64,000 nucleotides of DNA from NCBI GenBank assembly GCA_963969395.1, contig OZ017803.1, positions 3,844,001 through 3,908,000 on the forward strand. Direction: 5' to 3'. A program made the position numbers and the translations under genes. The notes beneath the pieces are model-generated. The model was not told the DNA's origin, searched no databases, and saw nothing but the letters and a program-made list of their open reading frames with translations. This DNA is from Pseudoscleropodium purum (Eukaryota; Streptophyta; Bryopsida; Hypnales; Brachytheciaceae). Shown here piece by piece: positions 1 to 11,749 of the stretch (positions within the stretch are counted from its first letter, which is position 1; every line of letters begins with the position of its first letter).

Positions 1-129
1 TTTTTTCACCAATTCCACTAGTAATTCTAACAATGACAATGAACTAACCGGTGATTCTCCCCTTTACTGAAGAAAAAAGATAATAAAGGAAAAAGATAAA
101 AAGAAATGTATTCTTTGCATGACCGAAAT

Positions 130-205
130 TAAAGCACTTGTGGCTGTTGTTCAGTTGTGTTGTTTTTGTTTTGCAATGGAATCCATTTATTTAAAAATAA
201 ATTAT
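130..205 (+). repeat. Inverted-repeat arm paired with 7,545-7,615
   Basis: This arm and the segment near 7,545-7,615 are imperfect reverse complements. They share a perfect 17-base core (166-182 against 7,570-7,586) and a second matching stretch on the outer side (the GAACAACAGCCA type). They flank the AT-rich block between them. No target-site duplication was recognised. Confidence 0.5.
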
Positions 206-1414
206 TTCACTAAAGCACTTTGCTACTGACTCTGGCTGGCAATCAAATTTAATTTACCGCATTTGTATATACCGCAGATAAAGTAATAAGTACAGGACCT
301 GTATCGTATGTTACCGAGTATCCTATCCTATCCTAATACATTATTGTATTATACAAGAGAAGTACGATACATCGGTTGGATGAGAAAGCGGTGCATGAAA
401 AAGTGGAAAGTATGAAAAGAATCCAATAAAAGTAGGCCCGCAGATATAAAACTTTAATTCATATTCCGTGGATAAAACTTAGTAGTTACACATTGTTCAT
501 ATTTAGTCTAATTATTTATTTTTATAAAGGAATGGAAAAAATGAGAGGGAGGATTTTACATGTATTTGGGTCAACTCCTTTTTCATTAAAAAAAAACTAA
601 AAACTCAAGGAGGGTAAAGCAAAATACTTAGCTTCTTAGAAGGGACCATAAGAAGGGATTACTCTTGTTTTTAACTCTTTAAGGATTGAGGAAGACACTT
701 TGGATATTTTGAGGGATTTAAATAGGCTATATTGACTTTGTAATTTGTAATTTTCACAAAAAAAATTTTGAATGGATGCTAGTTGTCCTATATTAAGTGT
801 GAAGCTTTTGTATCATGTCATTTAGATAAATGTTGCAAAAATTAAAAGTTTTTTTGCAAATTCAATGTCGAAACAAATAGCTTAAAATATATTCTAAAAA
901 AGGTGTTAATTAATTTTATAGGATTGTATAGATTGAGACCTACTCAAAAACATTTGAACCATTCAATTTTGAATGATGAAATGGAAGTTACAAAGAGTTT
1001 TATCTTGTTGGCAATAAAGGTAGAAAACAACATGTGATGTCATATTTTATTTGAAGTCAATTTTGAAAATTTTGAAACAAAAATCCCAAATAATGGATAC
1101 CATTAGTTTTCTAAACATTGGAATTAAGAATTTTTAATTTTTTGTAAAAGGTGTTAGTGGTTTAGTTTTTTCTTTTACTCAATACCATTTTATAATTTTT
1201 TTAAAGATGAATATGAAAGTTTTTTTTGCTTAAGTGTCTACATATATTATCAAACTCTTTTCCAACATATTGATCAAAGCATACAAGTTCTGGGATATAA
1301 ACTTTTTTTCTAAAATATTGAAAGACAAAACTTTACCTTTTCAAGGGGCTAAAAAGTCTATTTTTTAAAGTTTAGGCACATTGAACTTGTAGTCAATGGC
1401 ACTATTCATTCTAA

Positions 1415-1580
1415 ATTTTTAGGAGAATGTACTTGAACAAGCTAAATAAAGGATCCTATGGTTGGATTTGTTAAACAATAAATATAGATGAAGAGTTTAG
1501 CTTTGCTTTAGGGATGAGTATTCTGAAGTAGTTTTGGGTCTCTAATTATCAAAGAACTTTAGGGTTAAGCATACTACTTT
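1415..1580 (+). repeat. Degenerate direct repeat, copy 1
   Basis: This segment matches 4,080-4,258 in the same orientation with many substitutions and small indels. Shared landmarks in order are a TTAGGAG-type start, CTATGGTTG, an AATATAGATGAAGA run and a final CATACTACT/CATAATACTACT. It looks like two old copies of one AT-rich dispersed element. No coding content was seen. Confidence 0.6.
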
Positions 1581-4079
1581 GACTTACTCAATTTCCTACA
1601 GTATTGCAATGACAATCCAAAAGCCTCACCTAAGATTGCAGGAAATGAAAAAATATTTTGTAATATGTATACACCTCATAGCTCCTTCCACTAAATTCAT
1701 GAGATCATTATTTTGTAGCTCAAATCCAACCCATTTAGTTTCTTCAACCTTTTTCTATGTGAACTGAGTATAGTTTTTATTACATTAATATGATTCAAAG
1801 CAAGCAAAGGTCTAATTGTACAAGTTGCAATTGAGTTGGGTTCAATTTTGGGTCATTCCACCTAGGTATTGGGCACAAGGAAAAATGAACTTGCAACAAT
1901 GATGAACAAATACATCTTTATGACATCCTTGAACCCTTACTATACTTTCTATGTGCAAATGTATTGTAGCTTCATTCAATATTGGAACTTTTGAATTCAA
2001 GTTTTTCCAATAGTATAAGGTGTTATAGAATATTAGAACAAGAGAAAATTGGCATTACATCAAGAAAGCTTCATGGGAGAAAGTTTGAATAAGACATTAT
2101 TCAAAAGAGGAACCATGCTACAAGGACACAACTTCTTATAGAATAGTTGTATTGTTTCATACATAGTGACATCATAGAACTTTCTAACATTCTTTTTCAA
2201 GAATTTATATTGTTGGAGACACATCATAACTTGTAAGACTTGAATACTTGACAACTCAATTTAATTCAATAATTGTCATAGTTTGAATAGTGCAAGACCT
2301 CTATATACTAAGTGGACAAAATTGAATGAATTTTGGATGAATTTGGTATGATTAGTGCAAAAAATTGGATGAAATTAGAGATTAATGTAGATGAAAGTAT
2401 CAAGATGAAAGTAACTGACAGTTGGATGATCATGAAGTTGTTTGAGATAATATAAAAATAATATATTCCACATTCTATTGATTTTACCTAAAATATTGTA
2501 AACTACCATTTTTATACACCTTACAAATTCAAATTATTCCATAATAGTTCTATAATTAATCCCTAAAGGTCCAAACAATGTTGTTTTGGCAACACAACAA
2601 TTTTGAGCAACTGACTTCAAACAAAATTTTCATTTTTTTTGCTAAAATTATCACATGTGCAACATGTGCCCAAGAAGTAGCTTTAATGCCCAACAATTTC
2701 TATAACTTTTGGCTACAAAGTAAAAAAGTTATTGCATGAAATGTAATTTTCAATCCTTGGTGGATAGCCCAAGTAGTTCAAAAAATTCTTTTAAAATTTT
2801 TTTTTCAAGAAATAAAAATTTGAAATTGTTTTTTAGATTTATATATATGTAAAAAGCTTTGAATCATTCCATTTTGATTAATGAGGTGAAGGTTATTAGG
2901 AGTTTTAGTTTGTGGGTAGTTATAGAATCTCTACTCTAAGATAAACTTTGAAGTCCTTAATTAACTCAATTTTTCAATATTTTTGGAAAAAAAACAAAAC
3001 ATTGGGTGATATTTGTTTATTACAACATTACAACCATTGGGATTAGCATTTTTCAATTTAATAACTAAATTCTTAACAATTTAGTATTTTAAATTATTCT
3101 CTATTACTTTTTGCTTCCTATTTTTTGAAGCATGAATAGGTTGTTGTAAGAAATATTGGGTATTTTCTATAGCATTTAGGCAAAAACTGCATCTTTGTTG
3201 TAGATTACTATGAGTACTACAAGTACTATGCAACAAAACATCTCAACTCTTGATTGAAAAAATTGATAGAAAATAGTATTGTTAAATTATTTGTAAATAC
3301 TAAAACAATACAATGGGGAAAAAAAGACACATTGTCACATTAAATAGAAACAATGATTGAGGTATAGATTAATAATAAATAGAAAACCATGAACAAAAAA
3401 CCAAAAAATTGACCATTTGAAAGGACTTGATGGTGATCAAAATTCACCAAACTAAAATAAAATTGACATCATTTTGAATGTTCAAAAGTGCTCATGCAAG
3501 GAAGCCCTATTTGCATGGGCCTAAAGGACATAAAATAATATATTTTGAAATGCCCCTTGGTAGGCATACGCCTACTTAGTGTGAAAATAGACTACCAAAA
3601 TTTCAACCCTAAATTATTGAATTTGGATTCTCTAAATGTAGTGAAAACCCCTAGATCTCGAAGTGTGACAAATTAACAAAATTGAATTTTATATATAATA
3701 TGATTTTCAAAATTACTAAAAAATAAAGGATCTGATTGATATTAAGTTAGATATCTCTAATAAAAGTTTCAAATTCTTAAGACTTAGTATTTAATATTTA
3801 TATTGAAAGACAACAACATTGCTCCAATTGTGATACAAAATAGAACTGGTGTTTCTTGCAATGACCCAAATATAAAACTTGAAAAAAAATTCTTAATAGT
3901 GTTTCCAATTTATTTTTTCAATATATTATGGAGAATAACAAGTTGAAGAATCTACACATTTTTGTGTAAAAAGTTTAAAAGATGAAATTTAACCATTTGG
4001 GATTTGGGAGGAGTTGAAAATACTTCTTTTTGAAATTCAAGCAATTTGATCTTGCAATTGGTGAGGTTTCTTATTGTGA

Positions 4080-4258
4080 AATTTTAGGAGGATGTATTCT
4101 AACAATTTAACTAAATGATTCTATGGTTGAATTTGTTAATCTATAAATATAGATGAAGATTTTAGCCTTGCTTTGGGTTTAAATACTTCTCAAAATAATT
4201 TTGGACCTAAAAACATCAAAAATCTTTAAGAATTTATACAAGTTCATAATACTACTAT
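4080..4258 (+). repeat. Degenerate direct repeat, copy 2
   Basis: Second copy of the repeat at 1,415-1,580, same orientation and the same order of landmarks. Divergence is high enough that the duplication must be old. Confidence 0.6.
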
Positions 4259-4960
4259 TGAATACTCTAATGAAATAATTCAAGATAGTAATTAAATACC
4301 AACAAGATGAAGCACATAACATGATTTATAGAAAAATGGAATTTTAGAAATAGGAGGCACTTAATACCTGAGTATAAGTAAAATCAAATAAACATTACTT
4401 GACAAAATAAAACTTTATGTGAAGTCAATAAGTAATAGGCATACTTATAGGAAATCATTTCTACAAGTTTTAAGGATGTTTCAAATAATAATTAAAATTT
4501 ATTTAAATGAATTAATAGAATGAGGAAAAAACATCTATTTATATTATGATTTTCTTTCCTCCAAGGCAAAAGTAAACATAGTAATTTATTTAGTAAAGAT
4601 TACTATTACTATATATGAAAAAGAAGCAACTTGCTTGCCTCTTAAATACTAAATTAAAAAAACTCTAGCCCCCTCATAAATTGTTTTTTTTATAATTCCG
4701 AGATATATGGCATATATGGATATGTTGATTTGGATATGCATACACATACAAACATATCGATACATAGACACAATGTATGAATACATATACAAATAATATT
4801 ATGAATACAATGTTCAAGTACGAATATGACATACGGATATAATATACTATATATAAGACAAATATGATACATGATCATATATTTTTTCACAAAAAGATAC
4901 ATTGTCTAAAAAGATAGAGAAAAATGAATGTAAATTCTTTCTATTTATTTTTTGGTCGGG

Positions 4961-4964
<4 letters not shown>

Positions 4965-5031
<67 letters not shown>
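4965..5031. repeat. (TA)n microsatellite
   Basis: An uninterrupted run of about 33 TA dinucleotides lies just upstream of the hAT-type MITE. A tract of this length is prone to length change and to assembly error. Confidence 0.97.
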
Positions 5032-5033
<2 letters not shown>

Positions 5034-5094
5034 GAAGAAGGTAGGGATTTGGGCTTTGGTGTCTCTATTTGACTATCCACTCAAAAGGGGCAAC

Positions 5095-5385
5095 CAGGGT
5101 TGACAGGACAGTCGGACGTTCGGGACGTCCGGACGTGGACGTTGTGTCCACAGTGTCCGCTGACATTCGTGGACGCCGTCCGCCCCGTCCGCCCGATTAT
5201 GGCCGTCCGATCGACACGTGAACTGATATGGTCCGCATGATTTGGACGTCCACCTCGGGCCGTCTGTCCCGTCCGTCCGCCCCACCCCGCCCATTCGCCT
5301 TCCGATGGTAGGAGGGACGCTGCGTCCGCTTGCGTCCGGGTTACGGACGCTATTTTGGGGTGAACGTACTAATTTGTCAACCCTG
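5095..5385. mobile_element. GC-rich hAT-type MITE with 8-bp target duplication
   Basis: The element begins with CAGGGTTGACA (5,095-5,105) and ends with its perfect reverse complement (5,375-5,385). It is flanked by the 8-base direct repeat GGGGCAAC (5,087-5,094 and 5,386-5,393). An 8-bp target duplication with a CAGGG-type terminus is characteristic of the hAT superfamily. The 291-bp interior is strongly GC-rich and packed with GTCCG/CGGAC motifs, in sharp contrast to the AT-rich surroundings. It has no transposase gene, so it is a non-autonomous element. The open frames in it are composition artefacts. Confidence 0.9.
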
Positions 5386-5393
5386 GGGGCAAC

Positions 5394-7500
5394 TACACTA
5401 AAACATCAAAGTGACTTCCAAATTTTACAACAATCATTATTCAAATTAGCAAAGAAAAATTGCAAGTGAGAATATAATTTTAAAGCTATAATAGAATGAA
5501 TTTTTATTTTTATTTTTTGTAATTTTTTCTTGATAAACTATACTAATTTTACTTTGGATGGCATAGTTCTTGGTCTTGTTGTTTTGACCACCAATTCAAG
5601 AAAAAACTCTAATTTTATAAAGTTAATATATTTTCCTATTTTCAAAAAAATGTTAAAATCTTATGCCAAATAATAGGATCTTAGGTATTTGCCTAAAGTT
5701 TGATTTGTCCTAGAAGGGCTCAATGGCCTTTTAAGGGATTAAAGGGAAATTAAAGAATAATAAAAATATTGGTTTCTAATCAATACACCTAGTTATTTGA
5801 TAGATAATTTTCTACTCTTCTACCATTTAGAGTTAATATATCTATAATAGGTATAGCTTACGAGCCTCTATTTGTTTAAACTTTAAAGCTAAGATTATGA
5901 TAGATGCAAATATTGTGTCTTTGAAAGTCTAGTTGTCTTTATTATGTTATATTAATAGAATCCTTTAGCTTAAGGATTTATAAATGAATTTAGGTACACC
6001 TTTGGATTAGATTCCACATGCTAGCACGATTCTTCACACCTATAGTGAATACACCTTTATGAATTCTAGCTATACAATTTGATTCAATTTAGTGTAAAAT
6101 CCATTCATACTAAATTAGGTGATTGTTGGACAAATGTGATTTTATTAGTGTAAACACTTCAATGAGTTCTAGATGAAAATTGGATGAAAGTTGGATCATT
6201 TGTAAATGATTGAAGAGGAAAATTAGATGAAGTTGAGTGACAATTGTACTATTTGAAATAGTATGAAAATAGTGTAATTAAACTATGCTTTATTGAAATT
6301 ATTTAAGAATAATATAATCTTCCATATTAGTTTGTTTTATAGATGTGTATAATTTTCAAATGTGTCTTCAAATTAGATTGAAAGTCAATATTATTATTGC
6401 AAGTACACCACACTAATTTGTCCTACTAATGTGTAAGACTAATATAGAAAAGTACTTTGAATTATTGTAGGTTGAAATATTATTGTATTGTACAAAATAC
6501 AAATTGTATTATTGTATTGTATAAAATTTTGTAGTATACAATAATACAATTGTCACTCAATTTTGTACAATACAATAATACAATTGTACAAAATTGTACA
6601 AAATTCCACTAAAATTAAATTTTGTAGGAGTGCCACTAATTTCTACCCTTAACTATGTATTTGAAATCATTAGTTCATACACATGTGAGTATATAGATGG
6701 AATTATGGATAATTGTGAATAATTTATACCATATCTTTTATAGAACTTCTTGAATTGAATTGAATTTCTATATCTTGAAATTTTTGAAAAAAAATTAGTA
6801 TGGAGGTGCACATAATTTGAAATTATAAATTGGACAAGGGTACTTCTTGAATGCATAGGAATGTATATTCTTTGACTACGTACGTATTGAAACACACCAC
6901 TCACTATTAGGACCAATGTTTGCGGTTTACCATTGGTTAGTTCATTATTAGTTTTGGGATGAAATTGGGAAAAATTCTGTTGCAATTGAAAACACTGAAA
7001 AAAATCCAGTGATAAAATCTATATAATTTCTATTTAGAGCCAAAAAAATAGAATTTTTTTTTGCCTTGGTACTTGAATAAACGATTTAAAATATAAAATT
7101 AATGTAAATTAATTGATAATACTCAACAAATATCTAGAATGTTGATTAGGAAAAATTACCTAAAGTAACTTCACCTAATTTTGACCGTTTTCTAGAGTCA
7201 ACCACTCTAGATTCTTGCTGAAATGTACTAGCACTATTCATTAGAGTCTATGGTCACTTGATTTCAAAAACACTTATTTTTAGTACTTTAAAAATGAGTA
7301 GTTTACTCTAACAATGTCCAAAAAGGCAAAAAAATGCATTTCAAGAGAATCTAGAATCCCACTAAAAGACCAGCAAGACCCCAGAAAAGTTTTGCAATAC
7401 AATAATGGAGATTATGCTGAATTGTTTATTTGTGCAATTTTAGGTGTAGTTACCTTATAGGACAAATTAGCTACTGTAGTGTAGTTGAATTGACTTGTGT
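5394..7500. other. AT-rich gene-free region
   Basis: Nothing coding is recognisable. One open frame of 110 codons on the minus strand (6,653-6,985) has no recognisable domain and a composition expected of AT-rich DNA. The block ends near 7,500, where composition shifts to that of the genic island. Confidence 0.6.
6478..6606. repeat. Cluster of AT-rich inverted repeats
   Basis: Several copies of an ATTGTATTATTGTATTG-like motif occur here in both orientations, and the reverse complements (CAATACAATAATACAAT type) fold against them. It may be a decayed small foldback element. No target duplication was found. Confidence 0.6.
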
Positions 7501-7544
7501 AACAGTATGGAGCGTTTCTTTCTGGTTCTTTCGATGACTTACTT

Positions 7545-7615
7545 ATTTATTTTTTGGAAACAAATGGGAATTCCATTGCAAAACAACTTCAGAACAGAAC
7601 AACAACAGCCAAGCC
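7545..7615 (-). repeat. Inverted-repeat arm paired with 130-205
   Basis: Partner of the arm at 130-205. It contains the 17-base core ATTCCATTGCAAAACAA at 7,570-7,586. It lies at the transition from AT-rich DNA into the genic island. Confidence 0.5.
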
Positions 7616-8267
7616 CAAGGTTGGACGGCATGCGAAAGAGGTTCTTTAGATGTTCACATCAGCTATTTTAACACTATGTTGTACTGCATCCTTTTTCAGT
7701 TCCATCCAATTTGATTGTGGCAATTGACTACTGAAGCTCGGTCAAGCCGGCAGGAGGTGGACCGCAAGAACACATTGAATGATTCAACTCCAGATATGAA
7801 TTTATTAAGCAAGCCAAAACCGAAGATTGTCTTTGCAGACTGACACAACGGTTCGAAGTTATGCATCCCTGACACCCTCATCCAGTCGTCGCACACACGA
7901 TGATTCACAATTCACACAATACCGAACTGAAGCCTCTTTGTCTTTGTACAACTGAAGCAGCAGTAAGTAATTTAAAAATCTCATGCGGAACTTTCTGCTT
8001 TACTTACCAATTACACAAAAAAGCAACGCCGTGCAATTCATCCTACAATTGAACTGAACTGAACTGAAAAATGCGACTCGTACTAAAACACACTGACTGA
8101 CACACAAAAGAAGAATAGCAACGTGCAATTCAATCCACATTCCAATCCCTTTTCAAAGTGAAGCTCATCAGCTGAAAAACTACTGTAGTAAATATCAAGT
8201 TCACATTTTCCACACGAAGCTACACTCAACACTAGTGAAATCAGGTTGCCCCGCAGTAATTTCTCGA

Positions 8268-8336
8268 CATTTGACACTATATAGATACTTATTGGTATAT
8301 AAATACTAATTGTTATATAGATACTTATTGTTATTA
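8268..8336. repeat. Short tandem TATATAGATACTTATTG motifs
   Basis: Three near-identical 17-base motifs (TATATAGATACTTATTG or the variant TATATAAATACTAATTG) are spaced about 18-20 bases apart. Confidence 0.75.
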
Positions 8337-8366
8337 TGCAAGAATACACTGCTTTTGCTTTTGACT

Positions 8367-8655
8367 AAATTAGCTAGGTATTGTTGTAATTGGGATCTAT
8401 AATTGTGTACGAAATGAAAATATCTGTAGACTTTGATGGCTTGTAAAGTAACTTTCTTGGAGTATCACAACATCACCAATGTTTTTTTTCACAAATTTTT
8501 GCCATCAAAGCCATCAAAGTCTTCAGATATTTTAATTTCGTACACAATTATAGATTCCAATTACAACAATACCTAGCTAATTTGATGGCTTGTAAAGTAA
8601 CTTTTCTGGGGCCCTCACAACGTCACCAATGTTTTTTTTCACAAATTTTTGCCAC
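8367..8655. repeat. Nested inverted and direct repeats, MITE-like hairpin
   Basis: An inverted repeat with arms of about 76 bases (8,367-8,442 against 8,508-8,583, only a few mismatches) encloses a 65-base loop. The loop, together with the end of the left arm, is also a direct repeat: 8,431-8,504 matches 8,580-8,652, both containing TGATGGCTTGTAAAGTAACT and a T8 run. The transcript would form a long hairpin. It is probably a small foldback or MITE-type element, partly duplicated; a microRNA-like precursor is an untested alternative. Confidence 0.85.
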
Positions 8656-9720
8656 TTTGCTACAAAGAAAGTTAGTACAAAGTTAAGAAAACAAAAACCA
8701 TAGCCAAATTCTAGGATTCATACAGATAGCACCAAGTACACCCTGGAAATATCACATGATCGAGTATTGAAGAAATAGATGACTCCCTCGATCTCCGAAA
8801 TGAAAAAGAGTCACTGACCGAGCGATATTGACAGTAATTCCGCATCATCAGTGAGTACTTGATAACTTGGAGTCCACTCCCGCAGCGAGTAAGAACCAGC
8901 CAGTGGGAGTCCTCCGTCCAAAGCAAGTTTTGGGGTCGAAATTTTGTCTATTTTTTGGCGCAGGGGAGGGTGCATAATTAGGTAGGTGTTGCAGACTTGC
9001 AGTGCATTGGAGCGGAAGTTTGGAAGGAACCAACAGTGGCAAAGCAGCCAGGCACGGCAGCAGCTCCCACGGGTGGGCCAGGAGCACAGCACCTGGAGGC
9101 GTGTGCAGGATCTTCAGTTGTTGAAAGGCAACCACCCCACCCCAGCCTTCCCTTAATCTTCGCCCTCTCACCGTGCTTAGCTCAGCTCAGCTTCGCTTTA
9201 GCTTTAGCTCGCTTGGCTTGGCTGGCTTGGCTTTGGGTTTTCCACTTCCCCTTCCACTTGGGTTGGTTGAGTTGTCTTAGGGTGACTGGCACCCGAGTGC
9301 ACGTCTGTTTTGCTGGATCTCCATCTAGCTGGAACGATGATCATGGCGCCGGAATTCAGAAGCAGGTGGTGCTCATGGACACGCTAGTGAGGTCGGTGGT
9401 GGGAAAGAGAGGCATCTGTGAAGAAGAAGCAGGGCTAGATCAGGTGGTGCACTTGTGTCCCGAGTTGTCTCCCGAGTTGTGGTTCGGGTGGGAGAGATCA
9501 GGAGTGTATTGCGATGGGAGTTCGAGGAATGGGATGCGGTGGTGGTCGTTGCGGCAACGACGACAATATTGTGCGTTCTGGATTGCTTCTCTTCTAGCTG
9601 GGGTACTAGTGGTGGTGGTGGTGGGGTTGCCAAGCTAGAGCAGGCATTCGTGGAGTGAAGAAACGCGGTGGAGCTGCAAAACGAAGTCGAGAAGGGAGGG
9701 CTTGGGGGTAGTGGAGACCG

Positions 9721-11749
9721 ATGGCGGGGTCTGGAGTTGGAGTTGTTGGTGGTGGTGGTGCTGCTGGAGGGACGACGAACACAGCGTGCGCGGCTTGCAA
9801 GTACCAGCGTCGGAAGTGCACTCCCGACTGCCCCTTGTCGCCTTACTTCCCCCCCGACCAGCCGAAGCGTTTCCAGAACGTGCATAGGCTGTTCGGCGTG
9901 TCCAACATCCTTCGCATCCTCAAGCACGTCGACCCCAGCAAGCGCGAGGACACGGTGAAGTCGATTGCCTACGAGGCCGACACGCGGGAGAAGGACCCCG
10001 TGCACGGCTGCCTGGGCGTCATCACCATTTTGCAGAACCAGGTGTCGAAGCTCAAGGACGAGCTCGCCGTGGCTCGCGATCAGCTCTACTTGCTCCAGCA
10101 CCAAACCAGTTTGCTGCATCCACAGGTGCATACATGCTCCCTCACTCCTAGTCCCTCCCGAGTGATCGATGAGATTCGTAGTGAGGTCGGTGCTGTGAAA
10201 TTGTTGTTGATGTAAGAAAAGCTCTTTGCAGGCACAGATGCATCAGCATCAGCAGATAGTGGGCTCATTGGGCGGGAGCACGAGTGTGGTGAATGTGAGT
10301 TCGGCGCAAGAGACGACTGTATTGATGCATCACCTCCAGCAGTACAACCATGAAATGCAGAACCAGCTGGGGGTGGAGTTCGCCAAGAGTAACGCGATGC
10401 CCATTGCAGGTTTCGAGCCGGACCATTACTTGAGGAATGACAACTTCGACATCAAGCCGGCGTCCACGTCCAGATTTGATGTTGGAAGGTAACTACAGAA
10501 AAAACTGGAACAATGAATTCACATGTCTGGTGGCGGTCTGGCTCCCGGTACGACGGCAATGGTGTATCCAACTGAGACCGAATTCCGTTGGAGTTTTCTT
10601 GCATCTTCTCCGTCCCTTTCAATCTAGTGGTGACAAGAGTGAATTGTTTTACTAACATTTTCATCCTGAGTATCAGCGTCCACGTTCTGAAAGATTTCCT
10701 TGATTCGCCAGTTTGGACTCACTAGCCTTGGTTGGAATGCCTTGAGCGACCTGTACCGATTAGATTCATATTGGTCGACCGGCGTTCCTCGAGCCTTGAG
10801 AGAGTCGACATTATAGCACTCTGAAGTCGTTACTCGTTAGTTTTCCTGTAGGATTGACTATTCTAGAAGGGTCATTCGATTTGTAACCAGCATTTTCGAA
10901 TTCGTTAGACTTTACAGAGCCAGTGAAATCCACCAGAAGCAGCTAGTGACTGTGTTGGGGGGAAGGGAAGGGTCACTCCTGGTGACACTTATTGAGATTT
11001 CCAGTGATTTTTTATTTAGCGTATTACAACCTTAGTTTCAAACTTAGAATGTGAAAAGTGTCACTCACCAGAAAACTGAAAACAACGGTGCCGAAAGAAT
11101 ATTACCATTTTAGTTATCGAATCCAACAGTGATAGAGAAGCAAGGAGCTACATTGACTGCTAGTACCGGACTAGGGGAACCCCGACAGAGAGACGAATCT
11201 AATGAGGCAAATGACTAACAAGGGTCTCACGTGCCATTGTACAGAGCCACTAAAAGTGAACACTGATCACTCACTCACCCCAATTATTCAGGGTCACAAT
11301 GCATCAATGATGAATCTTCTCACAGCAGTGACAATTGGGGCCTGGCTGCTTCTTCAAACAGGTACATCCGAGGGGAATCGCCAGAGCAGCAGCAACAACA
11401 GCAGCAACAACAGCAACAACAACAGGAAGCAGCACCAGTGAAGCCGGAGCTGTCAGAACATCACCAACACCGAAGCATGCATCACTACGGATCCATGACC
11501 GATTCAGGTGCCAGTACATTTTCCGACACGTCCGGTGACCACACCCTGTTGCAATCCGACGTGGACCACCACAATTTCGACACCTCAGGTCGGTATGCAA
11601 TGGCAATTCGAAGGCGAGGAAGCGGGCTGTTGAATCTCACTGTGACCTCGGATGCTGAGCTCCGGAGAGCTTCTCATGTGGGGCATCATGGAGTTCCGGA
11701 CCATGAGCTCAGAAGCGCTGGGGTGTACCTTACTTTGACGAACAATTGA
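9721..11749 (+). CDS. LOB-domain (LBD/ASL) transcription factor, class I
   Basis: A plant-specific nuclear DNA-binding protein. Three exons are proposed: 9,721-10,125, 10,232-10,488 and 11,362-11,749, joined at CAG/GT...AG sites, giving 349 aa. The N-terminus is glycine-rich (residues 3-17). The LOB zinc-finger-like block C23-x2-C26-x6-C33-x3-C37 is intact. The GAS block follows, starting at FGVSN (58-62) and ending in DPVHGCLG (92-99). A perfect leucine-zipper-like pattern L104-x6-L111-x3-L115-x6-L122 marks class I. Wording such as KYQRRKC and ILRILK resembles the LBD22/LBD27 side of the family. Exon 2 is Q/H-rich and exon 3 encodes a run of 13 glutamines; this C-terminus is not conserved and probably acts in transcription. 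The start is the first ATG ahead of the domain in an open frame. The exon 2/3 boundary is less certain than the first junction. Confidence 0.9.

Larger units (their letters stand above)
1..5086. other. AT-rich gene-free region with degenerate repeats
   Basis: No reading frame here looks like a real exon; open frames are short and lysine/isoleucine/phenylalanine-rich as expected from AT-rich DNA. The region holds long A and T runs, degenerate direct repeats (listed separately) and segments distantly resembling the internal sequence of the CACTA copies at 31.8-35.7 kb (for example around 2,850-3,060 against 33,950-34,160). The first 440 bases have a more balanced composition than what follows. 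Confidence 0.6.
7616..9720 (+). promoter_or_regulatory. 5' flank and probable leader of the LBD gene
   Basis: This is the space between the AT-rich block and the LBD start codon. It contains short tandem motifs (8,268-8,336), a nested inverted/direct repeat (8,367-8,655) and, from about 9,180, a CT-rich stretch with CTTGGCTTGGCTGG repeats that looks like a plant 5' leader. No TATA box can be assigned with confidence, because the transcription start is unknown. Open frames on both strands at 8,997-9,660 show no domain and overlap this leader. Confidence 0.45.

Noticed and set aside
5073..5469. Two GC-rich open frames on opposite strands
   Set aside because: They run through the ends of the hAT-type MITE and its repetitive GTCCG interior, so they are composition artefacts.
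9373..10131. 252-codon open frame antisense to LBD exon 1
   Set aside because: It is a shadow of the GC-rich LOB exon on the other strand, with low-complexity Thr/Ser/Pro content and no domain.
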